Part shown: piece by piece, positions 1 through 8,234 of the stretch | Position numbering within the stretch: the stretch's first letter is position 1 | Layout: each line of letters starts with the position of its first letter | Source: Paraflavitalea pollutisoli | Lineage (GTDB): Bacteria; Bacteroidota; Bacteroidia; Chitinophagales; Chitinophagaceae | Direction of reading: 5' to 3' | NCBI RefSeq assembly: GCF_029360705.1 | Contig: NZ_JARKMX010000008.1 | Span: forward strand, 496,001 to 560,000 | Length of the DNA: 64,000 bases | The notes under the pieces: generated by a model | What the model was told of the DNA's origin: nothing | Seen by the model: the letters and a program-made list of their open reading frames with translations, nothing else | Database searches by the model: none | Translations under genes and position numbers: made by a program

Positions 1-2
1 CT

Positions 3-359
3 GCGAATTCTTTTTGGGAACTGAAGACAGAGCAGGTGGATGCCAAATCGCTGCCCGATGGCCAATGGCAGCTATCCCTCGCAGTGAAGGCGCGTAAATT
101 TGTGATCGACCCATCGGGTAAGGAAACCGATGTGCCGATGAATGACTGGATCGAACTGGGCGCGTTTGATGGAGAACGCCCGGTGGAGAAAGGGGCACCG
201 TATCTGTACCTGCAGCGGCACCGTATCCATTCCGGTTCGCAGCAGGTGGTTGTCACCGTTCCCCGTAAGCCTGTATGGGCGGGGATCGATCCGCGTTACC
301 TGCTCATCGATCTGAAAACTGACGACAATACGAAGGCTGTTGGGATGGTAAAACCCTAG
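3..359 (+). CDS. C-terminal fragment of a membrane M1-aminopeptidase/ABC-permease-like protein (5' end outside window)
   Basis: The frame is open from the left edge (codons from position 3) to TAG at 357-359, so the start lies outside the window; the GTG at 36 is not needed as a start. The 118 visible residues form an all-beta domain with the stretches WELKTEQVDAKSLPDG, PMNDWIELGAF, YLYLQRHRI and GIDPRYLLIDL. This resembles the C-terminal region of large Bacteroidota proteins that join ABC-2-type membrane segments to an M1 peptidase domain and end in 'GIDPRHLLID'. Neither the zinc motif nor the membrane segments are in the window, so the assignment rests on the tail alone. The next gene is convergent. 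Confidence 0.5.
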   Translation, partial: ANSFWELKTEQVDAKSLPDGQWQLSLAVKARKFVIDPSGKETDVPMNDWIELGAFDGERPVEKGAPYLYLQRHRIHSGSQQVVVTVPRKPVWAGIDPRYLLIDLKTDDNTKAVGMVKP

Positions 360-402
360 CAGCACCTGTCGGTTCGAAGGAATGGATATTGTGTAGGGGA
401 AT

Positions 403-981
403 CTATTCGGTGCCGATTAGCGGCGATTCGTTACCCCGGATGCGGAACCCGCCTTCGCCCTTGAGTATCATTGGTGTATTGGTGACCAGTTTCAGCAAGG
501 TCAGGTCGAGCTTGGCCGTAGTGTTTTTGATGGGCTCGATGGTGAGTGAAATGATCCGGCTTTTGTCGAGTTGGTATTGGTCATAATCGTCTTGTATAGC
601 TTTGCCGTCGATCATGAACAGGACGGTTTGATTGCCCAGTTTGGTATACTTCTTTTTGATCTCATTGAGGGAGATGAGATCGGGTATATAGTCCTTCTTT
701 AAGTAGATGTACAGTGCCCCGTCGTATTTTTTTCCGTAGATCTCCCGGTAGCCTTTGTCTACGGTAAGGCTGTCGATACCCTCTGGCTTTAGGCCTGCCA
801 TTATGGAGCTGTGCACTAATTTCCCATCGACGTAAATAGCCGGCGCCTCTTTGCTGTGGGGGAAAGCGGAGGAAACGGCCTCGTATACATAAATAGTATC
901 AGCTTTGGCCGCTGGCGGTTGCTGGGCCTGGGTGCTGATAGCGCTGATCATCAGCAGAGAACAAAGTATCTTTTTCATCAA
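403..981 (-). CDS. Secreted hypothetical protein with plug-like repeats
   Basis: A 192-residue protein with a clear signal peptide (MMKKILCSLLMISAISTQAQ), so it is exported. The start could be either of the two first Met codons. Two segments, near residues 48-55 (YVDGKLV) and 123-130 (LFMIDGKAI), each precede an 'I.SL.V/I' strand, the style of the TonB-receptor plug half-repeat ('vDG..i..idp..I.sieVlk'). There is no barrel and no TonB box. Function unknown; a carboxypeptidase-regulatory/plug-like soluble domain is my inference. It lies 60 bp downstream of the oxidoreductase gene on the same strand and may share its transcript. Confidence 0.6.
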   Translation of the reverse strand: MMKKILCSLLMISAISTQAQQPPAAKADTIYVYEAVSSAFPHSKEAPAIYVDGKLVHSSIMAGLKPEGIDSLTVDKGYREIYGKKYDGALYIYLKKDYIPDLISLNEIKKKYTKLGNQTVLFMIDGKAIQDDYDQYQLDKSRIISLTIEPIKNTTAKLDLTLLKLVTNTPMILKGEGGFRIRGNESPLIGTE

Positions 982-1041
982 TTAGGTTGTTTGCTGACAG
1001 GATGCGATGGGCTGATCGATTACACAAGTAAGTTACAAAAA

Positions 1042-2142
1042 TTAAATACTGACGCGTTGTTTGGTGGCGGCTGACCGATAGATCGCTTCTACCACTTTGA
1101 TGTCGCGCAGCCCTTCTTCGCCGGGTACGGGCATGGGTTTGCCGGCCATGATCGTTTGTGCATCGTCGTCCATTTGTTTGGCCTGTTGGTAGGGTACCTG
1201 GTAGGGATGTTGGATCTGGCCCAGGGGGCTATTGGCTTTTTGTCCGTTGTAAGCGGAATAAGGTTCTACTTTAATATCGCCTTTTTCGCAGGTGATGTCG
1301 AGGAAATTGATGTTTTCCCCAAAGCTGGTTTTGATATCTGCCAGTACGCCTCCGGGAAATTCGAGGGTGGCGACAGTGGTTTCGTCGAGCCCGTTCTTAT
1401 AGATCTCGGGGCGTGTGGTGGAGGTAGTAGCCGAAACGACGGCGATGGGCTCCATGGCGGTGCCGAGCCTTGCGCCCTGGATGGCATATACACCCATATC
1501 GTATAGTACGCCTCCGCCCATTTCTTTCTTTTGTTTCCAGTGATCGGTGCGGTTATCACGGTAGCCGGCGGCGCAGGTTACCTTTTTTACTTTGCCGAGG
1601 GATTGTTTTTGTACGATGCTGCGCCACTCCTGCGTATTGGGTTCATGCTGCAACCGGTAGCCGATGGCGAGGGAGCGTTTGTTCTTGCGGCAGGCATCGA
1701 TCATGTCCTGGCATTCTTTGACGTTCATGGCCATGGGTTTTTCGCACCAGACGTGTTTGCCTGCGTTGGCGGCGCGGATTACGTATTCGCGGTGCATGGA
1801 AGGTGGTAGTACCACGTAAATGACGTCGATGTCGGAATTGTTGGCGATACTGTCGAAGGTGTCGTAGTTGTAGATATTCTTATCGGGAATATTGTATTTC
1901 TTTTTCCAGGCTTCTGCTTTGGCGGGTGTGCCGGTGACGATGCCGGCGAGGTAGCAGTGTTTGGTTTGCTGGAGGGCGGGTGCCAGCAGGTCGGTACTGT
2001 AATAGCCGAGGCCGACGAGGGCGATGCCGAGCCGGTCTTTGCGTTTGGGCGGTGCGGCGATGAGCGCTGCGGGAGACAAGAGGATGATACCGCTGGCGGT
2101 GGCGATCTTTTTGAGCGCGTCTCTTCGTGATTGGGATGGCAT
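1042..2142 (-). CDS. Gfo/Idh/MocA family NAD(P)-dependent oxidoreductase, Tat-type signal
   Basis: A 366-residue protein. Near the N-terminus SRRDALKK followed by a hydrophobic run looks like a twin-arginine-type export signal, as in many Bacteroidota periplasmic Gfo/Idh/MocA enzymes. A Rossmann fold follows (IALVGLGYY) and the family signature CEKPMAMN, whose Lys is the usual catalytic residue. The C-terminal half is the expected alpha/beta substrate-binding domain. Members oxidise or reduce sugars and related polyols; the substrate cannot be told here. ATG at 2142 is preferred over TTG at 2151. A TAAATTTG box just upstream implies a very short leader. Confidence 0.88.
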   Translation of the reverse strand: MPSQSRRDALKKIATASGIILLSPAALIAAPPKRKDRLGIALVGLGYYSTDLLAPALQQTKHCYLAGIVTGTPAKAEAWKKKYNIPDKNIYNYDTFDSIANNSDIDVIYVVLPPSMHREYVIRAANAGKHVWCEKPMAMNVKECQDMIDACRKNKRSLAIGYRLQHEPNTQEWRSIVQKQSLGKVKKVTCAAGYRDNRTDHWKQKKEMGGGVLYDMGVYAIQGARLGTAMEPIAVVSATTSTTRPEIYKNGLDETTVATLEFPGGVLADIKTSFGENINFLDITCEKGDIKVEPYSAYNGQKANSPLGQIQHPYQVPYQQAKQMDDDAQTIMAGKPMPVPGEEGLRDIKVVEAIYRSAATKQRVSI

Positions 2143-2148
2143 AGCAAA

Positions 2149-2156
2149 CAAATTTA
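2149..2156 (-). promoter_or_regulatory. Bacteroidota -7 box (TAAATTTG) for the oxidoreductase gene
   Basis: On the minus strand TAAATTTG matches the Bacteroidota -7 consensus TAnnTTTG. It ends about 6 bases before ATG at 2142, so the transcript would have almost no 5' leader. No convincing -33 TTG is seen at the expected distance. Confidence 0.4.
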
Positions 2157-2394
2157 AGTGATGAGCAATGGGCGGGCCGGGTAGCTAAATGTACGGGATT
2201 TTTGTGGGCCAACGGGGGCAAAACCCGCTGTTGAGATGAACCGACCAGCTTTGCGCGATTATCGACCCCGTTTAGGACCTGAACCTGGTATTACTGGCTC
2301 AAAGCGAACCTGGATCGTTTTGGTGCACCTGTCGTGCAAATTGGGCAAGAAGGTGCAGGCAGGTGCCTAATATCATGCGCTTTGGTCTGTAGCG

Positions 2395-2426
2395 TTGGGG
2401 TGAGTGGCCGGTATGCGGTATCTTTG
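2395..2426 (+). promoter_or_regulatory. Bacteroidota-type promoter for the DUF1851 gene
   Basis: A -33 TTG (2395-2397) and a -7 box TATCTTTG (2419-2426) are separated by 21 bases, a good match to the Bacteroidota housekeeping promoter. The downstream ATG is at 2434, so the predicted transcript is leaderless or nearly so. This supports ATG 2434 over the in-frame GTG at 2404, which lies upstream of the -7 box. Confidence 0.5.
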
Positions 2427-2433
2427 CGCACAC

Positions 2434-2907
2434 ATGGAATTAAACGTAACGATAGATTTAGAAGGGTTGGATTTTGGACGGCTACTCTCCGCCTGGAGAT
2501 GGAAACTACCGTCAGTAAAACAGATTGCCATCATCTCGTGTTTGGGTGACCTGTTTTTTGTCGATAGCGATGATGCGGTTGGCAGGCTGCAGACCGATTC
2601 GGGCTACCTGGTGCGGATCGCTGATTCTGTGCAACAATTCCAAGCCCTTTTGCAAGATGAGGAATTTGCTGATGAATTTTTCCTACCTGGCTTTGTGCAA
2701 GAACTGCTGTTGACTGGAAAAAACCTTGCGCAGGGAGAAGTTTACAGCTATATCACCCCGCCTGTGATGGGTGGCGCTTATAGTCCGGATAACATCGAAG
2801 CTAAAAATGTGTACACGCATTTTGATATTACCGGTCAGTTTCACGAGCAGATCAAAGACCTGCCAGATGGCACGCGGATTACTATGTCAGTGAAGACGAA
2901 ACGATAG
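2434..2907 (+). CDS. DUF1851 / Tdi1-C-like protein, possible immunity-type protein
   Basis: A 157-residue soluble protein without a signal peptide. The pattern IISCLGDLFFVD, a middle acidic helix (LLQDEEFADEFFLPGFVQELL), then GEVYSYITPPVMGGAYSPDNIEAKNVYTHF, is typical of the DUF1851 family. That family includes the C-terminal domain of Tdi1, an immunity protein against a type VI effector, and is widespread as a stand-alone cytoplasmic protein. Immunity is family knowledge; no toxin gene is visible nearby. It converges on two unrecognised minus-strand genes, with 11 bp between the stops. Confidence 0.7.
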   Translation: MELNVTIDLEGLDFGRLLSAWRWKLPSVKQIAIISCLGDLFFVDSDDAVGRLQTDSGYLVRIADSVQQFQALLQDEEFADEFFLPGFVQELLLTGKNLAQGEVYSYITPPVMGGAYSPDNIEAKNVYTHFDITGQFHEQIKDLPDGTRITMSVKTKR

Positions 2908-2918
2908 CCATCTACCAT

Positions 2919-3392
2919 TTACCACCCAGGGCCTACCCTTTCACCTGAAGGCGGTTCTGTATATCCTTTCCGCCAATCGGACAGGTTGTCCGGATGATCG
3001 AGCCGGTCTGCCAGCTTTTTCATCCGGAGGAAAATTTTGAAGACCTTAATTCTGATCAGGTCGTATTCGTCTTTTTCCGGCTGTAGAATATCGCGGATTA
3101 GGATTCTTTGGATGGCCTTCCAGAATATTTCCTGGTTACCCGGTGTCAACTCCCGCAAATCGAAATGACGAACAACATTTTCTCCATCTGGCCTTATAAA
3201 ACAATACCCGCATTCTATATCTTCTGAACTGGGTATTTGGGTACGCAGCCAATTACAAAAAGCAATTTTGAGTTCATCCTGGTCTTGATCGGCACTCAAT
3301 ACTTCTATGACCAATTCAAAAATCAGATCATAAAAAGTCCACCGGCGCGCCAGGCACCGTCCGTCTGACAATATGATAAATCCTGAAGCCAT
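2919..3392 (-). CDS. Hypothetical cytoplasmic protein
   Basis: A 157-residue protein I do not recognise. It begins MASGFIILSDGRCLARRW, contains an acidic helix (LSADQDQDEL) and ends Gly/Pro-rich (EPPSGERVGPGW). It has no signal peptide and no membrane helix. ATG 3392 is chosen because it sits 13 bp after the upstream stop; the longer frame from 3428 would overlap that gene. It is probably co-transcribed with 3406-3831. The 'start of domain + DGR + WR' style recalls small immunity-like proteins of contact-dependent systems, but this is only an impression. Confidence 0.6.
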   Translation of the reverse strand: MASGFIILSDGRCLARRWTFYDLIFELVIEVLSADQDQDELKIAFCNWLRTQIPSSEDIECGYCFIRPDGENVVRHFDLRELTPGNQEIFWKAIQRILIRDILQPEKDEYDLIRIKVFKIFLRMKKLADRLDHPDNLSDWRKGYTEPPSGERVGPGW

Positions 3393-3405
3393 TGGGGTAG
3401 TTCTT

Positions 3406-3831
3406 CTATTGGTAATTCGCCAGATCAATTCCGAAGTGGGTTTTCACATCCTCGGCGTAATCAAGGTAGCCTTTGCGTACGACGCCTCGTTGCCACCACG
3501 GGCCTTCTATTGGAGACGTGAAGCCAGGAATGAATGATTCCTGTAAGAGGCCGTCTATGTCGGCGATGTTTTGCTGAAAGTCCTTAAATGCGTCGAAGCC
3601 CTGCAACTCCGGAGCGGTCAGCACCTTTTCGATCATGCCCCTGATCAATATGTCATGGTCGAATTCGCTGAGATAATCTCCATAACCTTCTTCCAGGCAT
3701 TGAACTGCCAGCCGCTTGTAATGCTTAATCAGGTTGCCTATCGACTCATGCAGGTGAAAAATGTCCAGCCGGCGGGCCGCGGCCCTGTAAGCTTCGTAAA
3801 ACGCTACCGCTGCTTGGTCTCGTGTATTCAT
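3406..3831 (-). CDS. Hypothetical helical protein, partner of the downstream gene
   Basis: A 141-residue, mostly helical, acidic protein starting MNTRDQAAVAFYEAYRAAARRLD and ending with a Trp-rich patch (PIEGPWWQRGVVRKGYLDYAEDVKTHFGID). No known family is recognised. ATG 3831 is preferred; the longer frame to 3912 would include an unlikely hydrophobic leader. It is the first gene of a probable two-gene operon with 2919-3392. The neighbouring DUF1851 gene raises the possibility that this is a small immunity or antitoxin-type cluster, unproven. Confidence 0.55.
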   Translation of the reverse strand: MNTRDQAAVAFYEAYRAAARRLDIFHLHESIGNLIKHYKRLAVQCLEEGYGDYLSEFDHDILIRGMIEKVLTAPELQGFDAFKDFQQNIADIDGLLQESFIPGFTSPIEGPWWQRGVVRKGYLDYAEDVKTHFGIDLANYQ

Positions 3832-3987
3832 AATAGTGTCTGTGTAGCAATATAACAAGTAAACCGCAACTACGGAATAGTGCACCTCGGCGACCCGGTA
3901 ATCAGGTTGCAATTCTCAGTAGAGCGGTCCAAATTCTACCTGGCTGTTGCGCCCAGTCCTTCCCCGCCCCATTTTTACAGCAAAAAA

Positions 3988-5103
3988 ATGAACAAACTGA
4001 TCTGCTTATTACTCCTTCACCTGGCTGTGGCCAGCTCACAAGCTCAGTACCAGATCGATGCCCACCTGACCGGCTTCCCTGATGGCACTGTTTTCTACCT
4101 GAAAGACATCGATGCCGACCAGGTGCTGGACAGCGCCGCCCTGCAGCAGGGACGTATTTTCTTCACCGGTACTTTTGAAGACGGCCCACGTGGTCTGTGG
4201 TTGTACCATTCCTCCCCCCAACAGTTTTATTATTGCAACCTGTTTATGGGCAATGAAAAATTGTTGGTACAAGCCGATAAGAAAGACATGCCCTATAATG
4301 TCAGGATAACTGGCTCCTGCATCCAGGCAACGGAAACCCTGCTCGACCTCCAAACAGCACCGTACAACGCCAGCCGGGACAGCCTGGTGCAACTGGCCAT
4401 GCCCCTGATGATGAAAGGTGAGCAACCATCCCGGCAAGACAGCCTGTGGAAACTGATCCGGGTGATCGACGACAGCGTAGAGCACATCACGCAGCGTTTT
4501 ATCAGCGGGCATATCAACTCGTACGCCGGCATCCGTTGGCTGAATTACCGGAAAAGCAAAATGGACTCCTCCCGCATTCAGTCGTTGCTGGACCAACTGC
4601 GTCCCGAGTTTCGGGATCACCGGTACGCCCAAACGGTGGCCACTTTTCTTCGTGTTGGCGCTACCCTGAAGAAAGGTGATCCATCGCGCGACTTTATCGC
4701 CCATGACAGCCTGGGCAAGCCCTATCAACTGTCTGCCTACCGGGGTAAATATGTGCTCCTCAATTTCTCTACTACCTACTGTAGCCCCTGTATGCAATCG
4801 AAAGAGGAATTGAAGACCGCAGACAGCACGTACCGCCAGGAACTGCAGTTGATCACCTTCAATGCCGACGCTTCGCGCGAAACCTGGCTCAAAGGTGTGC
4901 GGCGCGATCATCCTGCCTGGCCTGCCGTATCGGATGGCAAAGGACCGGCGAGTGAAACGGTGATGAAGTACGGTGCCACCGGCTATCCGACCTTCGTTTT
5001 GCTCGACCCCCAAGGCAAAATTGTACAGTCCTGGTCTGGTTATGGCAAAGGAGGTATCCTGTCTGTGTTACAAAAGCAACTCACTGCTCAAAATAAACCT
5101 TAA
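3988..5103 (+). CDS. Secreted thioredoxin-fold disulfide oxidoreductase (DUF4369 + TlpA/AhpC-like)
   Basis: A 371-residue protein with a signal peptide (MNKLICLLLLHLAVASSQAQ). Residues about 20-120 match the DUF4369 beta-domain usually found before periplasmic thioredoxin modules in Bacteroidota (YLKDIDADQVLDSA). The C-terminal domain has the redox motif C265-S-P-C268 in NFSTTYCSPCMQSKEEL and the cis-Pro loop GATGYPTFVLLDP. It probably reduces or isomerises disulfides of exported proteins, as TlpA/ResA do. ATG 3988 begins the signal peptide; an upstream in-frame start at 3880 would bury it. The kinase gene follows after 9 bp, so they may be co-transcribed. Confidence 0.85.
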   Translation: MNKLICLLLLHLAVASSQAQYQIDAHLTGFPDGTVFYLKDIDADQVLDSAALQQGRIFFTGTFEDGPRGLWLYHSSPQQFYYCNLFMGNEKLLVQADKKDMPYNVRITGSCIQATETLLDLQTAPYNASRDSLVQLAMPLMMKGEQPSRQDSLWKLIRVIDDSVEHITQRFISGHINSYAGIRWLNYRKSKMDSSRIQSLLDQLRPEFRDHRYAQTVATFLRVGATLKKGDPSRDFIAHDSLGKPYQLSAYRGKYVLLNFSTTYCSPCMQSKEELKTADSTYRQELQLITFNADASRETWLKGVRRDHPAWPAVSDGKGPASETVMKYGATGYPTFVLLDPQGKIVQSWSGYGKGGILSVLQKQLTAQNKP

Positions 5104-5112
5104 TTTACCACT

Positions 5113-6927
5113 ATGTTATTCGTGCTACCGCCTACCTGCCGCGCTGCCTTCTGCGGCCTGATTTTTATGCTTGCTTCTAAGATTTCGCAGGCGCAAGATG
5201 CTGCCTCCTATGCGCACGATTACCGGTTTACTGTTTTGTATTACGGCGAAGGCGATCGCCCCGATTGGGAAAACAGTTTCAATACCGCTGAAAAGTATTT
5301 CAATTACTACGAGCCTGTTAAAAGGGAGTTTCATGCAGTGGGGGTGCCCATCGGTGAATATCCGCCAACCGGCCGTTTAAATACGGCTACAGGACTTGGC
5401 GTCAGCCTGGAAAAAGGAGACTTTGCCGGTGCCTTCGGATTTCCCGTTCGTGCGTTGAGCAAGACCTATACCTCCTACAATGTTTTCGACGCTTCTGGTG
5501 TCTCTGTCATTGCATTGGGCATTCATCCGGGCAATGCCAATGAGTATGAGTATCGACTGGTGCTGAACGATAGCGTGGTGGCGAAAGACTGGAGCCCTTT
5601 CACCAAGTTCAAAAAGGTGCCTGCTACCGGCTACGAATATGCCGACATGGGTCGTCTTTGCTGGCCGGGTCAATATGTATTGATCGAGACCAGGAACCGC
5701 CAATCAAGGCTCGATGCAGGGAGTGTAGTGGTCAATTGGCCCGCGAAACCTGTGTTGGCTGTGTCGGGCACCCGCGTCTTTTTCCAGGAGGACAATGAAC
5801 GAGGTATGAATGGATACCTGGAGGCGACACTTCTCCATCAAAAAAATGCCACCCACAAAGACCCGAACACCGGTGTTTTGCAAGGGCTTCGGTTACCCGG
5901 CGACAAAGTATATGTATCCATGATCTTTGACCTGAAGAATGTTTCCCCCACCTTTCCGTATAGGGCTGTTTTATACCGGGAACGACGAGGGGTGACGGAT
6001 AGTGTCGAAATCGATCTTTACTTCAATGATACTTACCTTCGTTTGAAGCCTGAGTTTTTTGATCAGCCAGGTAATTACCGGTTAGTGGTAGGCAATACCT
6101 ATTTCTTCTTCAATCCTGCGTATCGGCATTGGCTGCTGACCATCCCTTTCGAGGTGTTGCCGACGCCTGCCTTTGCCAGGAAGTGGTCGCTGCTGCAATT
6201 ACTGCCTTACATTGTTGGCGGACTGTTGTTGCTGGCATTGGCCATCTTCCTATATTACCGACGCAATGCCCGCCGTATACGCAGGCTGGAACACGCACAA
6301 CAGCTGCGTCAGTGGCAATTGCGCAGCCTGCAACACCAGCTCAACCCTCATTTTCTGTTCAATGCGCTGGGCGCCATTCAAAACCTGATTGGCCGAAACG
6401 ATGTGCAGTCGGCAGGTCGTTACCTCGACCGCTTTTCTTCACTCACGCGCACCGTGCTCGAGACCAGTGGCCATGAACTCATTCCGCTGGAAGACGAACT
6501 GTCCATGTTGCAGGCCTACCTGGAAATGGAGCAACTGCGTACGCCTTTTTCTTTTACCATCGAACTGGCCGATGGCATCGATGCCACCAATACGGAGATC
6601 CCTGGTATGCTGTTACAACCTTATGTGGAGAATGCCGTCAAACACGGTGTAAGTGGCCGCGATGAGGGGGTGATCACTGTCCAGGTCAGCCGGCAATCCG
6701 ATACCCTGCTGTTTACCGTATCGGACAATGGAAGCGGTATGCAGGATGCCCGGCCGCGCAATGGCTCTACGGGCATGGGGCTGTCGATCGTTAACCGGCG
6801 GATCGACCTGCTCAATGAAGGATATGGGGCAGCGCTGATCCATACCGATATCCGCAGCAGCGAAAAGGGCACCCACGTAACAGTACAATTAAAGCACTGG
6901 CTAGATAAAAACACGATCAACGCATGA
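5113..6927 (+). CDS. LytS-type sensor histidine kinase
   Basis: A 604-residue kinase. An N-terminal hydrophobic signal is followed by a periplasmic beta-rich sensor region (about 30-355) of no known family. A single membrane helix lies near 365-385 (LLPYIVGGLLLLALAIFLYY). The His_kinase module has the canonical QLNPHFLFNALGAIQNL (phosphoacceptor H413), then the ATP-binding N box (PYVENAVKHG) and G boxes (DNGSGM, GMGLSIVNRR). It should autophosphorylate and pass phosphate to the overlapping LytTR regulator (ATGA overlap at 6924-6927). The signal sensed is unknown. The gene is 9 bp downstream of the thioredoxin-like gene. Confidence 0.92.
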   Translation: MLFVLPPTCRAAFCGLIFMLASKISQAQDAASYAHDYRFTVLYYGEGDRPDWENSFNTAEKYFNYYEPVKREFHAVGVPIGEYPPTGRLNTATGLGVSLEKGDFAGAFGFPVRALSKTYTSYNVFDASGVSVIALGIHPGNANEYEYRLVLNDSVVAKDWSPFTKFKKVPATGYEYADMGRLCWPGQYVLIETRNRQSRLDAGSVVVNWPAKPVLAVSGTRVFFQEDNERGMNGYLEATLLHQKNATHKDPNTGVLQGLRLPGDKVYVSMIFDLKNVSPTFPYRAVLYRERRGVTDSVEIDLYFNDTYLRLKPEFFDQPGNYRLVVGNTYFFFNPAYRHWLLTIPFEVLPTPAFARKWSLLQLLPYIVGGLLLLALAIFLYYRRNARRIRRLEHAQQLRQWQLRSLQHQLNPHFLFNALGAIQNLIGRNDVQSAGRYLDRFSSLTRTVLETSGHELIPLEDELSMLQAYLEMEQLRTPFSFTIELADGIDATNTEIPGMLLQPYVENAVKHGVSGRDEGVITVQVSRQSDTLLFTVSDNGSGMQDARPRNGSTGMGLSIVNRRIDLLNEGYGAALIHTDIRSSEKGTHVTVQLKHWLDKNTINA

Positions 6928-7691
6928 CGATCCGCACCATCCTTGTAGAAGACGAACCACACAATGCAGAACACCTGCACCGGCTGATTGCCGCACACAC
7001 ACCGCAGCTGCTGGTGGCAGCCGTAGCATCGACCGTACCAGAGGCATTGGTGGCGATCCGCCTTCATCAGCCCGACCTGTTGCTGCTCGACGTACAACTG
7101 AAACAGGAAACCGGGTTTGACTTGTTGTCGCAATTGGCTGGGTTGGCCCCCGAGGTGATCTTTGTGACGGCCTTTGATCAGTACGGTGTACGCGCTATCA
7201 AATTTGCTGCCCTGGATTACCTGCTGAAACCTGTTACGGCGAGCGATCTGCAGGAGGCGGTGGGCAAAGCTGTCGTTCGCTTGCAACAAAAGCAGAAGGA
7301 CCGCAAGTTGGATCACCTACTGTCGTTTTTAGCGACCAATAGCCAGGAACAACAGAAACTAGCCCTGCCCCTACAAGACCAGGTACGCTATGAGACCATT
7401 GTTTCCATTGTACGTCTGGAGTCTTCCAATAACTATAGCTATGTATTGCTGGAAAGTGGTGAAAAGCTACTGGTATGCCGTACGCTGAAGGAGTTTGCCG
7501 GTATGCTGGAACCTTATGGTTTTATCCGCACCCACCAATCGCACCTGGTGAACAGCCGATTTGTCAAAAGCTTTCTGAAAGAAGATGGCGGCACTTTGTT
7601 GCTGACTGATCAATCGAAGATCCCGCTATCCAAAGCACACCGGGCAATCGTGAAGGAGAAACTGCAGCAATTGCCCGGGAGCCTGGGTTGA
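6924..7691 (+). CDS. LytTR-family response regulator
   Basis: A 255-residue regulator. The receiver domain has the acidic pair ED (10-11), phosphoacceptor D56 (LLLLDVQL), the conserved Thr in FVTAF and Lys in LLKP. The C-terminal LytTR DNA-binding domain spans about 150-245 (LESSNNYSYVLLESGEKLLVCRTLKEF, IRTHQSHLVN). It overlaps the kinase stop by four bases, so the pair is translationally coupled. LytTR regulators usually bind direct repeats upstream of a few target genes; no target is identifiable here. Confidence 0.93.
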   Translation: MTIRTILVEDEPHNAEHLHRLIAAHTPQLLVAAVASTVPEALVAIRLHQPDLLLLDVQLKQETGFDLLSQLAGLAPEVIFVTAFDQYGVRAIKFAALDYLLKPVTASDLQEAVGKAVVRLQQKQKDRKLDHLLSFLATNSQEQQKLALPLQDQVRYETIVSIVRLESSNNYSYVLLESGEKLLVCRTLKEFAGMLEPYGFIRTHQSHLVNSRFVKSFLKEDGGTLLLTDQSKIPLSKAHRAIVKEKLQQLPGSLG

Positions 7692-7731
7692 TGGAGCCGA
7701 CCAGGTAGCGTCGACTGATGATTGAGGTGGT

Positions 7732-8081
7732 GTGACTACTTTGCTTGCAGCACCCGTACATCGAATACGCGGCCTGCCATATTCCGGTTGTGTGCTGTTT
7801 TTGTCGCCGGAAGATGGACTAGCTTCCCACGAAGTGTTTTGTGGGTTGACCGATAACCAGGGCTTTCTCCAACATTCGGCAGAGGTGAATAGCCAGGTGC
7901 GGGGCATCTATGCCGATGAAACCGGGCTGGTGGATACACGATCCTGAAACAGGCGCAGGACAAAATGCTTACCATCAGTGAAAAGGGCGCTAAAGGGCTG
8001 TGATACCTGGATGTGTATATGATGCCGGGATTGATATTGCTGGTGGGCGCGGTGATCCTGGTACGGCGGAAAAGAAAGTAG
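7732..8081 (+). pseudogene. Decayed coding remnant ending in a membrane helix and basic tail
   Basis: From 7935 to 8081 one frame reads GYTILKQAQDKMLTISEKGAKGL, then TGA at 8001-8003, then YLDVYMMPGLILLVGAVILV and RRKRK before TAG. The helix plus basic tail is a typical membrane-protein C-terminus, yet it is interrupted by the in-frame TGA. A second frame carries an unmatched short reading frame from 7732 to 7947. The whole stretch between the regulator gene and the tRNA looks like a decayed gene. Its family is not recognised. Confidence 0.35.
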
Positions 8082-8146
8082 GCCTGGCGGGCAGAAATGT
8101 TTTTTTTTCCTATATTCGCGCCCCGGTAGCCTGAAAATGGCTTCCA

Positions 8147-8234
8147 GGAGAGATGCCAGAGCTGGTTGAATGGGTCGCACTCGAAATGCGAAGTGTGGGT
8201 AACTGCACCGGGGGTTCGAATCCCTCTCTCTCCG
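8147..8234 (+). tRNA. tRNA-Ser (anticodon CGA)
   Basis: An 88-nt cloverleaf with acceptor stem GGAGAGA (8147-8153) pairing perfectly with TCTCTCC (8227-8233), discriminator G, and no encoded CCA. The anticodon arm is CGCA-CTCGAAA-TGCG, giving anticodon CGA, which reads UCG. A long variable arm, typical of tRNA-Ser, follows, then the T loop TTCGAAT with a five-pair stem including one G-U. It is followed by an intrinsic terminator and a repeat block. Confidence 0.95.

Noticed and set aside
4036-5013. Minus-strand 325-codon frame opposite the thioredoxin-like gene
   Set aside because: Fully overlaps a clear gene with signal peptide and CSPC motif; a composition shadow.
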